Part shown: piece after piece, positions 16,213 to 25,000 of the stretch
Numbering within the stretch: position 1 is the first letter of the stretch
How the letters are laid out: every line of letters begins with the position of its first letter
Assembly (NCBI RefSeq): GCF_900129505.1
Contig: NZ_LT670818.1
Span: 6,295,001 to 6,359,000, forward strand
DNA: 64,000 bases
Direction: 5' to 3'
From: Bradyrhizobium erythrophlei
GTDB taxonomy: Bacteria > Pseudomonadota > Alphaproteobacteria > Rhizobiales > Xanthobacteraceae
Made by a program: the position numbers and the translations under genes
The notes under the pieces: generated by a model
The model's input: the letters and a program-made list of their open reading frames with translations, nothing else
Database searches by the model: none
What the model was told of the DNA's origin: nothing

Positions 16213-16585
16213 ATAAAGTGGAGCGACGCAGTCCATAGTGAACAAAGAGGATGACCATGACACCTCGAAGGGCTACGTTCCACCATACGGCTATCGCAGC
16301 TCCTTGAACAACCGCGCAAACACCGGCGACGCCCGAACTCGCATGGAATACGATGCAGGTGATGACGATGGCCCGCAACGCCGCGGCATCGCTTAGCTTG
16401 ACAGCAAAAAAACATAGCGTAGCGAGGGCGAGTTCCGATGCTCCCAGCAGGTAGCTGAGGAAAAAGGCCGACCGCGGAAGTTCGATTCCGGCCACGCCGG
16501 GAACCAGCTCTGGCCACAGGAAGAGAACGACGCCGGCAGCGAGCATTGCCACCGCATTGATTATGAGCAGCCGTTGCAAGTTCAT
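16211..16585 (-). CDS. Four-helix membrane protein, unknown
   Basis: The 124-residue protein is nearly all hydrophobic, with four predicted membrane helices: LLIINAVAMLAAGVVLFLWP, AFFLSYLLGASELALATLCF, LRAIVITCIVFHASSGVAG and a last one in WWNVALRGVMVILFVHYG. No signal, catalytic motif or metal site is apparent. It resembles generic DUF4345-like small membrane proteins, but I cannot assign it firmly. It is a single gene whose 3' end runs into a half palindromic repeat. Confidence 0.72.
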   Translation of the reverse strand: MNLQRLLIINAVAMLAAGVVLFLWPELVPGVAGIELPRSAFFLSYLLGASELALATLCFFAVKLSDAAALRAIVITCIVFHASSGVAGVCAVVQGAAIAVWWNVALRGVMVILFVHYGLRRSTL

Positions 16586-16774
16586 CGCGGCCTCGCTTTC
16601 GTGCCAGGCGCAGACATCGACTGTCGCGACTGCGACGTCCGCTCTAGATGCGCCAACGGCCTCGGACCAGGGTGCCGTCCTGCTGGCGGCGTTTCGGGTG
16701 CCAAAATGGAACCATATCTTTTAGCCAACATTCTTTAAACGTGTCGTGGGTTGGTGGCGCACCGGGGGCGTGGC

Positions 16775-18109
16775 ATGTCAAAACTCAATATCAGGATTGC
16801 CGTCATTGTTCTCGCGACCGTGCTGTCGGCCGCTGGTTATGCCGCTGCGAAAGGTGGCGGTGGCGGTCATGGAGGTGGCGGTCATGGCGGTGGTGGTCAT
16901 GGCGGCGGTGGTCATCACGGCGGTGGTCATGGTGGCGCACATTTCGGTGGGGGCGGTCATCGTGGTGGGCATTTCGGCGGCCATGCGCACTTCGGCGGTG
17001 GTGGGCGCCACGTCGCCCACAATATGAGATCCGGCAGTGTGCGCAACGCGCTGAACTCTCGTGCGCTTTCCCGTGCGCTGCGCAACCCCGCCGCGCTGCG
17101 CAACCCCAATATTCGCGCTCGGGTCGCCGCCGGTGCAGCGATGGCCGGCTGGTATTACGGTCGGACTGGAAGCGGATGGTGGCAACACAGTAATGGCGGA
17201 TATGGATGGGTCGGACCGCTGTTCTGGCCGTTCGCTTATTTTGACATCTATGACTATGCGATCTGGGGCAGCGGTTTTGGGGCCCCGTTCTGGGGCTATG
17301 GCTACGATGACATCTACGCCGGCATGTTTGCGCCCTACGCCTACGATGATCTTGCTGGCTATTTGCCGCCGCGCGCCGCGGCACCTGGCCCACCCAATGC
17401 GGCGCCCGGCCGGTTGGCGCAAATGTGCGGTGACGACAGCCGCGATATTGTCGGCTTGCCGATTGATCTGATTCAGCAGGCTATCGAGCCGACCGAAACG
17501 CAACGTACCGCGCTCGACGAGCTTGCCAGCGCTTCCGCCACGGCCGCGCAGCGTATCAAGGCGGCCTGCCCGACACAAATTTTGCTGACGGCGCCGAGCC
17601 GCCTGGCGTTCATGCAGCAACGCATTGAGGCGATGATCGCGGCGGTGGCAACGGTGCAGCCGCCGCTGGAGAAATTCTACAGCCTCCTGAACGATGAACA
17701 GAAGGCGCGGCTCAACGCCCTCGCTGAGGACCAGCGCAGGAGCACCATCGCAAGGAAGAGCAATAGACCGCTTGTTCAGAGCTGCGACGTTACGCAACCC
17801 ACCGCGCTGACTTGGCCGACCGAGGAGATTGAGGCGAGGCTGCATCCGACCGACGCCCAACGTGGGAGCCTTGCCGCGCTCCAGAACGCGAGCGCCAAGG
17901 CGGCGGACATGCTCAGGACATCGTGCCGGGCCGACGAGGCGGTCACGCCCGCGGCACGGCTCGCGGCCGTCGGCAAAAGGCTCGACACCATGCTGCAAGC
18001 GGTCAAACTCGTGCGCTCTTCATTTGACGATTTCTACGCAACACTGAGCGATGAGCAGAAGGCCCAGTTCGAGGCGATCGGTCCGAGGCGAGCAGCCTCG
18101 TCGGATTAG
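16775..18109 (+). CDS. Periplasmic protein with Gly/His-rich N-terminus and two LTXXQ-like (Spy/CpxP) regions
   Basis: With the ATG at 16775 the product has 444 residues. A signal peptide (about 1-25) precedes a low-complexity GGGGHGGGGH stretch that could bind metal ions, then an aromatic/Gly-rich middle. Two helical units follow: PTETQRTALDELASASATAA with LNDEQKARLNALA (about residues 240-330), and PTDAQRGSLAALQNASAKAA with LSDEQKAQFEAIG (about 355-440). These match the LTXXQ pattern of Spy/CpxP periplasmic chaperones or metal sensors, here duplicated. A GGGGGC ribosome-like stretch precedes the start. Stand-alone gene. Confidence 0.85.
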   Translation: MSKLNIRIAVIVLATVLSAAGYAAAKGGGGGHGGGGHGGGGHGGGGHHGGGHGGAHFGGGGHRGGHFGGHAHFGGGGRHVAHNMRSGSVRNALNSRALSRALRNPAALRNPNIRARVAAGAAMAGWYYGRTGSGWWQHSNGGYGWVGPLFWPFAYFDIYDYAIWGSGFGAPFWGYGYDDIYAGMFAPYAYDDLAGYLPPRAAAPGPPNAAPGRLAQMCGDDSRDIVGLPIDLIQQAIEPTETQRTALDELASASATAAQRIKAACPTQILLTAPSRLAFMQQRIEAMIAAVATVQPPLEKFYSLLNDEQKARLNALAEDQRRSTIARKSNRPLVQSCDVTQPTALTWPTEEIEARLHPTDAQRGSLAALQNASAKAADMLRTSCRADEAVTPAARLAAVGKRLDTMLQAVKLVRSSFDDFYATLSDEQKAQFEAIGPRRAASSD

Positions 18110-18169
18110 CCCGAGCCCTGCGGACTCAGCCGTGGCCGGTAAATTTTCGGCAATTGATTTCCATCGTGT

Positions 18170-18257
18170 AGCCCGTAGGATGGGTTGAGCCTTTGCGAAA
18201 CCCATCAGCTTTGCCGCAATCAATGGGTATCGCTTCGCTAAACCCATCCCAAGGGCT
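18170..18257. repeat. Palindromic GTAGGATGGGT element, copy B
   Basis: The sequence closely follows copy A at 14070-14148 (GTAGGATGGGTTGAGC, GCGAAACCCATCA, AATGGGTATCGCT), and ends in AACCCATCCCAAGGGCT. The outer AGCCC and GGGCT also pair. It separates the convergent LTXXQ and ArsR genes. Confidence 0.88.
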
Positions 18258-18261
18258 GGAC

Positions 18262-18576
18262 TCACTCCGGATATCCCAAAATCGTCTTCAGCAATCTTGG
18301 AAACCGCGCGTTGATGTCGGCCTCGCGCACGACGTTACGGTGTTCGACGCCTTTTTTTGTGGTCTGGATCAGGCCGGCTTCGCGCAGAATCCGGAAATGG
18401 TTCGACAGCGTCGATTTGGCCATGCCGGGGCAGGGCATGGCTTCGGTGCAGGACATGCAGTCGTTGTTCTGCCCGAGCAGGCTTTTGACAATACGCAGCC
18501 GCATCGGGTCGGCGAGTGCTGCCAGCACTCCGGCCAATGTGATGTCCTCGCGCGACGGGTGAACGAATTGCACCAT
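18262..18576 (-). CDS. ArsR-family winged-helix repressor
   Basis: The 104-residue protein begins MVQFVHPSREDITLAGVLAA and carries a winged helix: VLAALADPMRLRIVKSLLG, recognition region GMAKSTLSNHFRILREAGLI, and wing KKGVEHRNVVREADINARFP. Three cysteines cluster between helices (NNDCMSCTEAMPCPG), which suggests sensing of a metal, thiol reagent or quinone; this is inference. The start at 18576 is chosen because the longer frame starts from a TTG inside the divergent palindrome. It is divergent from an SDR gene across a 13-bp inverted repeat, so it probably represses that gene and itself. Confidence 0.88.
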   Translation of the reverse strand: MVQFVHPSREDITLAGVLAALADPMRLRIVKSLLGQNNDCMSCTEAMPCPGMAKSTLSNHFRILREAGLIQTTKKGVEHRNVVREADINARFPRLLKTILGYPE

Positions 18577-18606
18577 TCCGAAATATATAGCATTGCCCTT
18601 GCACTC

Positions 18607-18639
18607 GTTCAATAGTTCACTATTACTGAACTATTGAAC
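18607..18639. promoter_or_regulatory. Perfect 13-bp inverted repeat, probable ArsR operator
   Basis: GTTCAATAGTTCA (18607-18619) and TGAACTATTGAAC (18627-18639) are exact complements with a 7-base spacer. The site lies in the short gap between the divergent ArsR and SDR genes, where an autoregulated operator is expected. Confidence 0.82.
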
Positions 18640-18673
18640 AATGGGGCGCGTTCGCGCTGACATGGAGAGCAAG

Positions 18674-19426
18674 ATGACCAAGAGACTTGAAGGCAAAGTG
18701 GCGCTGGTAACCGGCGCATCCAAGGGTATCGGCGCCGGGATCGCGGCCCGACTGGCCGCGGAAGGCGCCGCCGTTGCCGTCAACTACAGCGCCAGCAAGG
18801 AAGCCGCCGAGCGCGTGGTGGCTGCGATCACCGGCAAGGGCGGCAAGGCCGTCGCCGTCCATGGCAATCTTACCGACGCCGGCCATGTGAAAAAAGTGGT
18901 GGCCGAGACCGTCAAGGCGTTCGGCCCGATCGACATCCTCGTCAACAATGCGGGCCTCTACGAGTTCGCGCCGCTCGATGGCATCACGGCCGAACACTTC
19001 CACAAGCATTTCGATCTCAACGTACTCGGCCTTCTCCTGGTATCGCAGGAAGCCGCGCGCCATTTCAGTCCGGCCGGCGGCAGCATCATCAACATCAGCT
19101 CCGGGGCGTCGACGATGGCGCCGCCGAACGCCGCCGTCTACACCGCGACCAAGGCCGCGGTGGACGCCATCTCCTCGGTGCTTTCAAAGGAACTGGCGGC
19201 GCGCAAGATCCGCGTCAACACCGTCAACCCCGGCATGATCGTGACCGAAGGCGTCGTCTCCGCCGGCCTGCATGAGGGCGACATGCGCAAGTGGATCGAA
19301 TCCGCCACGCCAATGGGGCGGATCGGCAAGGTCGAGGAGATCGCGGCGGCGGTGGCCTTCTTCGCGTCCAGCGATGCTTCCTACATCACCGGCGAAACGC
19401 TGCACGTGACCGGCGGCCTGCACTGA
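18674..19426 (+). CDS. SDR-family oxidoreductase, probable ArsR target
   Basis: This 250-residue classical short-chain dehydrogenase has the NAD(P) motif ALVTGASKGIGAGIAARLA, the NNAG motif at ILVNNAGLYEF, the catalytic Ser in IINISSGAST, and YTATK (Tyr-x3-Lys) near residue 155. The C-terminal FFASSDASYITGETLHVTGG is typical of 3-oxoacyl-ACP reductase or glucose dehydrogenase-like members. The start at 18674 has GGAG 7 bases upstream; ATGs at 18641 and 18662 are alternatives. Divergent from an ArsR repressor, so expression may respond to a reactive compound or metal. Substrate unknown. Confidence 0.92.
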   Translation: MTKRLEGKVALVTGASKGIGAGIAARLAAEGAAVAVNYSASKEAAERVVAAITGKGGKAVAVHGNLTDAGHVKKVVAETVKAFGPIDILVNNAGLYEFAPLDGITAEHFHKHFDLNVLGLLLVSQEAARHFSPAGGSIINISSGASTMAPPNAAVYTATKAAVDAISSVLSKELAARKIRVNTVNPGMIVTEGVVSAGLHEGDMRKWIESATPMGRIGKVEEIAAAVAFFASSDASYITGETLHVTGGLH

Positions 19427-19504
19427 TCGACCGCACTTTTCGTCATGGCCGGGTCTGATCCCGGCCGTGGCCATGACCCGCCACTTTTTCGTCTGCAAGC
19501 CCGT

Positions 19505-19598
19505 AGCCCGTAGGGCGGATTAGCGAAAGCGTAATCCGCCGCCTTGGCTGAACCATAACGGCGGATTACGCCTTCGGCTCCAATCCGCCCTACGGGCT
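19505..19598. repeat. Palindromic GGGCGGATT element, copy A
   Basis: A perfect 17-bp inverted repeat, 19505-19521 (AGCCCGTAGGGCGGATT) and 19582-19598, encloses a second inverted repeat GCGTAATCCGCCG/CGGCGGATTACGC. A near-identical copy is at 20504-20597 and a partial one at about 15236-15275. Confidence 0.92.
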
Positions 19599-19706
19599 AC
19601 GGGCTGCTCCATGCGCCACCCGCTCGTCCAATTCGGGGGCCATGATATGCCCCTCACAGGGAACCCTGGCCAGTGCAGGTTTTTCATGAAAACGAAGAAG
19701 GCTACT

Positions 19707-20084
19707 ATGCAGTTGTCTAAAGTCGCCGCTTCGGCGCTCATCGTTGGAGCTACAAGCTTGATGTCCGCGTCGTTGGCGCGGGCCGCTTCAGACTGTTCAA
19801 TATCAGCAACACTGGCGGATTGGGGCCAGAGTTCGAACAGCGATATTGACGTCGTGTCCGGGGGAAGTTGCCTGTTTCCGATCAGGATGCATGGCACGGT
19901 GAGTAGCTCGGACATTTCACAAAAGCCGGCACACGGCAAGTTGAAAAGGCTCAACATATCTACATACGAATACACGGCGAAGCGTAGATATAAGGGAAGC
20001 GATTCTTTTGCCATCACAGCAACGGGTCAGGGACCGACGGCTTCCGGCACGTCGGTGATTACGGTGCACGCGACGATCAAATAG
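19707..20084 (+). CDS. Secreted Ig/cadherin-like hypothetical protein
   Basis: The 125-residue product has a signal peptide (MQLSKVAASALIVGATSLMS, cleavage near ARA) and a single beta-rich domain. The pattern ISQKPAHGKLKRLNISTYEY, RYKGSDSFAIT and a repetitive strand end (SGTSVITVHATIK) resembles bacterial Ig-like/cadherin-like domains, which often mediate surface adhesion. Two cysteines (DCSIS and GSCLF) probably pair. GAAGG lies about 6 bases before 19707; the ATG at 19686 is an alternative. The gene follows a palindromic repeat and has no operon partner. Confidence 0.72.
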   Translation: MQLSKVAASALIVGATSLMSASLARAASDCSISATLADWGQSSNSDIDVVSGGSCLFPIRMHGTVSSSDISQKPAHGKLKRLNISTYEYTAKRRYKGSDSFAITATGQGPTASGTSVITVHATIK

Positions 20085-20187
20085 CTTTCCTCGCGTCCAC
20101 CGGTGCGGCGCTTGCGGCCATAGGTCAAGGTTCAAGGACCGGGTGCACCGCGCGCGCCAATCCAGAAATGACAGGGCCGAAGGATAA

Positions 20188-20224
20188 CCAACTATTAACC
20201 AAGTGGGATTATCTGGATAGTTGG
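20188..20224. promoter_or_regulatory. Inverted repeat CCAACTAT/ATAGTTGG before a small gene
   Basis: CCAACTAT and ATAGTTGG form 8-bp arms separated by about 21 bases, with GGATTATC between. It lies some 60 bases upstream of the gene starting at 20282 and downstream of the Ig-like protein gene. It could be an operator or a weak terminator. Confidence 0.4.
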
Positions 20225-20281
20225 GCATTCGGGGGCGTGTGTGCTGGCTTGCGGGCCAGCCGGTAGCGTAGGCATGGACCC

Positions 20282-20488
20282 ATGGCCCTTGACCCGGACG
20301 AGTTTGTCATCCTGACAGATCACGGCACGATGAAACTGCGCTCGGCAGTATTGCGGGCGATGATGTTGCTACCCAAGGAGCGCAAGCGGGCGACAATCGT
20401 CCGCGAGGGTGAACCCGCGATCCTGAATTTCAAGCAGATCAAGAACCTTGCGGCGCAGTGGGACGAGCGGCTCGTGCCAATCGACTGA
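20282..20488 (+). CDS. Small cytoplasmic hypothetical protein
   Basis: The product has 68 residues (MALDPDEFVILTDHGTMKLR ... LAAQWDERLVPID). It is charged, without signal or membrane segment. The short strand-helix pattern and the NFKQIKNLAAQWD end look like a small folded domain. I recall similar short proteins in Bradyrhizobium without a function. The ATG is preceded by GGACCC, a weak ribosome site. It is bordered downstream by a palindromic repeat beginning 16 bases after the stop. Confidence 0.6.
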   Translation: MALDPDEFVILTDHGTMKLRSAVLRAMMLLPKERKRATIVREGEPAILNFKQIKNLAAQWDERLVPID

Positions 20489-20503
20489 CTGGTTGCCGCG
20501 TAT

Positions 20504-20597
20504 AGCCCGTAGGGCGGATTAGCGATAGCGTAATCCGCCGCCTTGGCTGAACAGTAACGGCGGATTACGCCTTCGGCTCCAATCCGCCCTACGGGCT
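20504..20597. repeat. Palindromic GGGCGGATT element, copy B, overlapping a gene end
   Basis: Same structure as 19505-19598, with perfect 17-bp ends (20504-20520 and 20581-20597). The right arm overlaps the 3' end of the next minus-strand gene and supplies its last two codons and TAG stop. Confidence 0.92.
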
Positions 20598-22004
20598 GCC
20601 GTTGGGTTCGTATTTCGGCCAAGACAATGGCCGCTCGTTTGCATTTGGATGAATCGTTTGGCCATTTGCCGTTACAGCGCTAAGCGATTCTTGATCGCAC
20701 CTAGTGACGGCGCTCAGATCGACTTGATCGATCGTCGTGCCATGAGCGGTAGCGAAGTATAAATCAGAGTCTGAAGAAAGAGTGATTCTTTTCAACACGC
20801 TACTTACGAATATGCTGTCCGAGAGATCTATCGTTGTGGATTGATCAGTTTGATCTTTGCGGCTTCCCAACAATCGTAATCTATAAATTGTGCTGCCAGA
20901 TAAATTAATAACAGATGGAGCCCCCGAGAGGCGCGTAGAATACACGTCGCACCAACTTAGATTAAGTCTCGATCCGTCCGTGCCCCTGAACACGACTTCC
21001 GACAATTGGGAGTTTGAAATATCGATATTGGATTCAGCGCAATCGAAATCGCTATCCAAAATGAGAGAATCATCAATTTTAAGGCGAGACTGCTGTTCGG
21101 CATTAAAGTTACACCTGACGAACGTACATCGCCGAAAGTTTACTAGTGAAAGCAACCCTTGGTTAAAATGCCGACCGACAAACAAGCATTCGTAAAAGAT
21201 TGATTTGGTTGACTGGGGGTTCGAGATCATTTGACCGGCGAGAGCGTCGGCGGCCTCGTTGACATCGACCCGTGTTTCCGGAATTTGCGCTGCCCATTGC
21301 GCCAGTTCTTTAACCTTCTCCTCCGTGCTCGCGATCCAGGCGTCCCTCTTTTCTTGCGCTTCACGGTTAGCAGGGCCGCGATCTAGTTTGTACGCCCATC
21401 CCCAGACAAAATTGCGCGACCAATCAGGCTTACTGGTCAACTCGCCTGATCTATCTGACCAGGAATTTTCTCGAATATACGATCGAAGAATATTGCCAAT
21501 TTTTTCGCGGTCGCGCTGACTTTCTTCGGCAAGTCGGGACAGAGAGTGAATTCCGCCGAGTCGAACCTCGATGTTGGGAACGGTCATTGCGGTGTCGACG
21601 GAACCGGTGGGAGACTGCAACGTTCGCTTCATTTCTCGCGTTTGGCCGAGTTGTTCGATGGCACGGGAAAAAATGGAGGTGTAGTGAATCTCGCGATCAA
21701 TCTGTGTCTTCTCTTCGCTGATCCGCGTTTGCCGATCGAAGAGTCGCAGGCGCCAGATTATGAGAGGCAAGCCGATGGCACCTGCGAGGATTGGCAAAGC
21801 CGCTTTGGCAGCCTCCGCTGCCCGCTTTTCATCGCCGCTTACCAAGTCGGCAAGCAACCAGCCAATCGCGAGAATAGCGATGAAAGTCAGCGCTAGAAAA
21901 ATCGATATGCCGAGTACGCTAGCTGGAACGGAGAACGAATAGGGCGGCATTTCAAGAAACGAAAACTGTAACGGCCATCCCTTTTTCTGCTCTGCCTTCT
22001 GCAT
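20589..22004 (-). CDS. Membrane-anchored pentapeptide-repeat-like protein
   Basis: The 471-residue protein has two membrane helices near the N-terminus (about 28-52, VLGISIFLALTFIAILAIGW; and about 70-88, ALPILAGAIGLPLIIWRL). A helical region follows with IFSRAIEQLGQ, EVRLGGIHSLSRLAEESQRD and NILRSYIREN, a motif set that often precedes pentapeptide repeats. A C-terminal solenoid (about 270-440) has repeating F/L-centred units (SIFYECLFVGRHFNQG, FRRCTFVRCNFNAEQQS, DLSDSIFVSS). The cytoplasmic function is unknown. Codon and base use is visibly more AT-rich than neighbours, which suggests transfer. The final codons come from a palindromic repeat, so the C-terminus may have been reshaped. Confidence 0.75.
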   Translation of the reverse strand: MQKAEQKKGWPLQFSFLEMPPYSFSVPASVLGISIFLALTFIAILAIGWLLADLVSGDEKRAAEAAKAALPILAGAIGLPLIIWRLRLFDRQTRISEEKTQIDREIHYTSIFSRAIEQLGQTREMKRTLQSPTGSVDTAMTVPNIEVRLGGIHSLSRLAEESQRDREKIGNILRSYIRENSWSDRSGELTSKPDWSRNFVWGWAYKLDRGPANREAQEKRDAWIASTEEKVKELAQWAAQIPETRVDVNEAADALAGQMISNPQSTKSIFYECLFVGRHFNQGLLSLVNFRRCTFVRCNFNAEQQSRLKIDDSLILDSDFDCAESNIDISNSQLSEVVFRGTDGSRLNLSWCDVYSTRLSGAPSVINLSGSTIYRLRLLGSRKDQTDQSTTIDLSDSIFVSSVLKRITLSSDSDLYFATAHGTTIDQVDLSAVTRCDQESLSAVTANGQTIHPNANERPLSWPKYEPNGSP

Positions 22005-22092
22005 AAAAGATGCTCCGCGCCGCAGGCCTACGGTACCTGCGAAAAGGCCGCTCTTCCGAGCGGCCTTCCTGTCTCATCGACTTGTAAGGCGC

Positions 22093-25000
22093 TCACGAAC
22101 ACCCCGTCGTGCTGCCACACGTATCGCACTTCATGCAGGTGCCGTTCCGCACGAGGGTAAAATTCCCGCACTCGCCGCACATCTCGCCCTCGTAGCCTTT
22201 TGCCTTGGCTTCCGCCCGGCGTTCGGCTTTTGAGGGTGCTGCCTGCGCCGCCGCGCCCGCCTTGCTCCATTGCATGGCTTCAAGCTTTTCGGTCGGCGAC
22301 AGGTCGTGCTGGGTTTCCTGCTTCAGCGCCACCGCGCCTTCGATCGCGTCGGAGGCGCGGGCGGTGGCGCCGTGCTGGGACATCGAGGTGACGTTGCTAG
22401 GCCCGCGGGCTTCGGCAGTGGGCTCGCTGGCGCCGCGCATGACGACGAGATTGTCGGTGCGCGAGCGGGTCAGGCCCTTCGACAGGTACTTGTTGTTGGG
22501 CTGCTCCGGCTGCTTGCCTTCCTCGACACCCCGGCCCATCGCGTCGAAATTCGACTCGGAGGGATCGACATGGGCCAGATCAAACCGGCCCATGTAGCTG
22601 ACCGCGAGTTCGCGGAACACATAGTCCAGGATCGAGGTGGCGTACTTGATGCTGTCGTTGCCCTGCACGGGTCCCGCCGGCTCGAAGCGGGTGAAGGTGA
22701 AGGCGTCGACATATTCCTCCAGCGGCACGCCGTATTGCAGGCCGAGCGAGACGGCGATGGCGAAATTGTTGATGAAGGAGCGCAGCGCCGCACCTTCCTT
22801 GTGCATGTCGATGAAGATCTCGCCGATCCGGCCGTCGTCATATTCGCCGGTGCGCAGATAAACCTTGTGCCCGCCGACCACGGCCTTCTGGGTATAGCCC
22901 TTGCGGCGATCCGGCATCTTCTCGCGCTCGCGCATCACCACGATGCGTTCGACCAGGCGCTCCACGACCTTTTCCGACAGCGCCGCGGTGCGCGCGGCCA
23001 TCGGCTTCTCCATGAAGGCCTCGATGCCATCGTCCTCCTCGTCCTCGTCGCTGATGAGCTGCGAGTTGAGCGGCTGCGACAGTTTCGAGCCGTCGCGGTA
23101 GAGCGCGTTGGCCTTCAGCGCGAGCTTCCAGGAGAGAAGATAGGCTTCCTTGCAATCGTCCACCGTGGCGTCGTTCGGCATGTTGATGGTTTTGCTGATC
23201 GCCCCCGAGATGAACGGCTGCGAGGCCGCCATCATGCGGATGTGGCTTTCCACCGACAGATACCGCTTGCCGATCTTGCCGCAGGGATTGGCGCAGTCGA
23301 ACACGCTGTAGTGCTCGGCCTTCAGGTGCGGCGCGCCTTCCACCGTCATCGCGCCGCAGATGTGCACGTTGGCGGCCTCGATCTCGCGCTTTGAGAATCC
23401 AACCGCGGCGAGGAGATCGAAATTCGGCGCGGTGATCGCTTCGGGATCGAGCTTGAGCGTGTCGCGCAGGAACTCCTCGCCAAACGTCCACTTGTTGAAG
23501 GCGAACTTGATGTCGAACGCGGTGGGGAGGGCGGCTTCCACCTTGGCCAGAGCTTCGTCCGTAAAACCCTTGGCTTTCAAGGTGGAAACGTTGATCGCGG
23601 GCGCGTTGGAGAGCGAGCCGTGGCCGACGGCATAGGCCTCGATCTCCGCGATGTCGCTTTCGCGGTAGCCGAGCGCACGCAGCGCCTCGGGCACGGCGCG
23701 GTTGATGATCTTCCAGTAGCCGCCGCCGGCGAGCTTCTTGAATTTTACGAGTGCGAAATCGGGCTCGATGCCGGTGGTGTCGCAATCCATGACCAAGCCG
23801 ATGGTGCCGGTGGGCGCAACCACGGTTACTTGCGCGTTGCGGTAGCCGTTGATTTCGCCGAGTTCCAGCGCCTGGTTCCAGGCGGCCTTGGCGCGCTCGA
23901 CGATGTCGGCCTGCCTGCCGGAGGCGTGGTCGAGCGGCACCGGACTGACGGCGAGCCCCTCATATCCCCGCGATTCGCCGTGGGCGGCGCGGCGGTGGTT
24001 GCGGATCACCCGCAGCATGTGGGCGGCGTTCTTCTTGTAGCCGGGGAACGGGCCGAGCTCCTTTGCCATTTCCGCCGAGGTCGCATAGGCGATGCCGGTC
24101 ATGATGGCGGAGAGCGCGCCGCACAGCGCGCGGCCTTCCTTCGAGTCGTACGAAAGCCCCATGGTCATCAGGAGGCCGCCGATGTTGGCAAAGCCGAGGC
24201 CCAGCGTGCGGAATTCGTAGGACAGTTCCGCGATCGCCTTGGAGGGAAACTGCGCCATCATCACGGAGATTTCGAGCACGATGGTCCACAGGCGGCACAG
24301 ATGCTCATAGGCATCGACGTCGAACAGTTTTGTCGTCGTGTTGTAGAAGGTGATGAGGTTGGCGGAGGCCAGGTTGCAGGCGGTGTCGTCCAGGAACATG
24401 TATTCCGAGCACGGATTGGACGCGCGGATGTCGCCGGACGCCTTGCAGGTGTGCCAGTCGTTCATGGTGGTGTTGAAGTGCAGGCCGGGATCGGCCGAGG
24501 CCCAGGCGGCGTAGCCGATCTTTTCCCAGAGATCGCGCGCCTTCAGCGTTTTTGTCACCTTCTTGTTGGTGCGGCCGATCAGGTTCCAATCCCCGTCGGT
24601 CTCAACCGCGCGCAAAAAGTCGTCCTTCAGCGAGACCGAGTTGTTGGAGTTCTGGCCGGAGACGGTGAGATAGGCCTCCGAATCCCAGTCGGTGTCGTAG
24701 ATCGGGAAATCGATGTCCTTGTAGCCCTGGCGCGCATACTGGATGACGCGCTTGATCATGCCGTCGGTGACCAAAGCGCGGCGCGCCAGTTTTATTTCGC
24801 GGCGCAGGGCAGGGTTCTTTTCAGGGTCGAAGCAGTCGTCGCCCGAGCCTTCGCAGTTGACGCAGGCCTTCAGCACCGCCTTGAGGTGCCGCTGGTTGAG
24901 CTTGGAGCCGGTGACGAGGGCGGCGACCTTCTGCTCTTCCTTCACCTTCCAGTCGATATAGGTCTCGATATCCGGATGGTCGGCGTCGACCACCACCATC

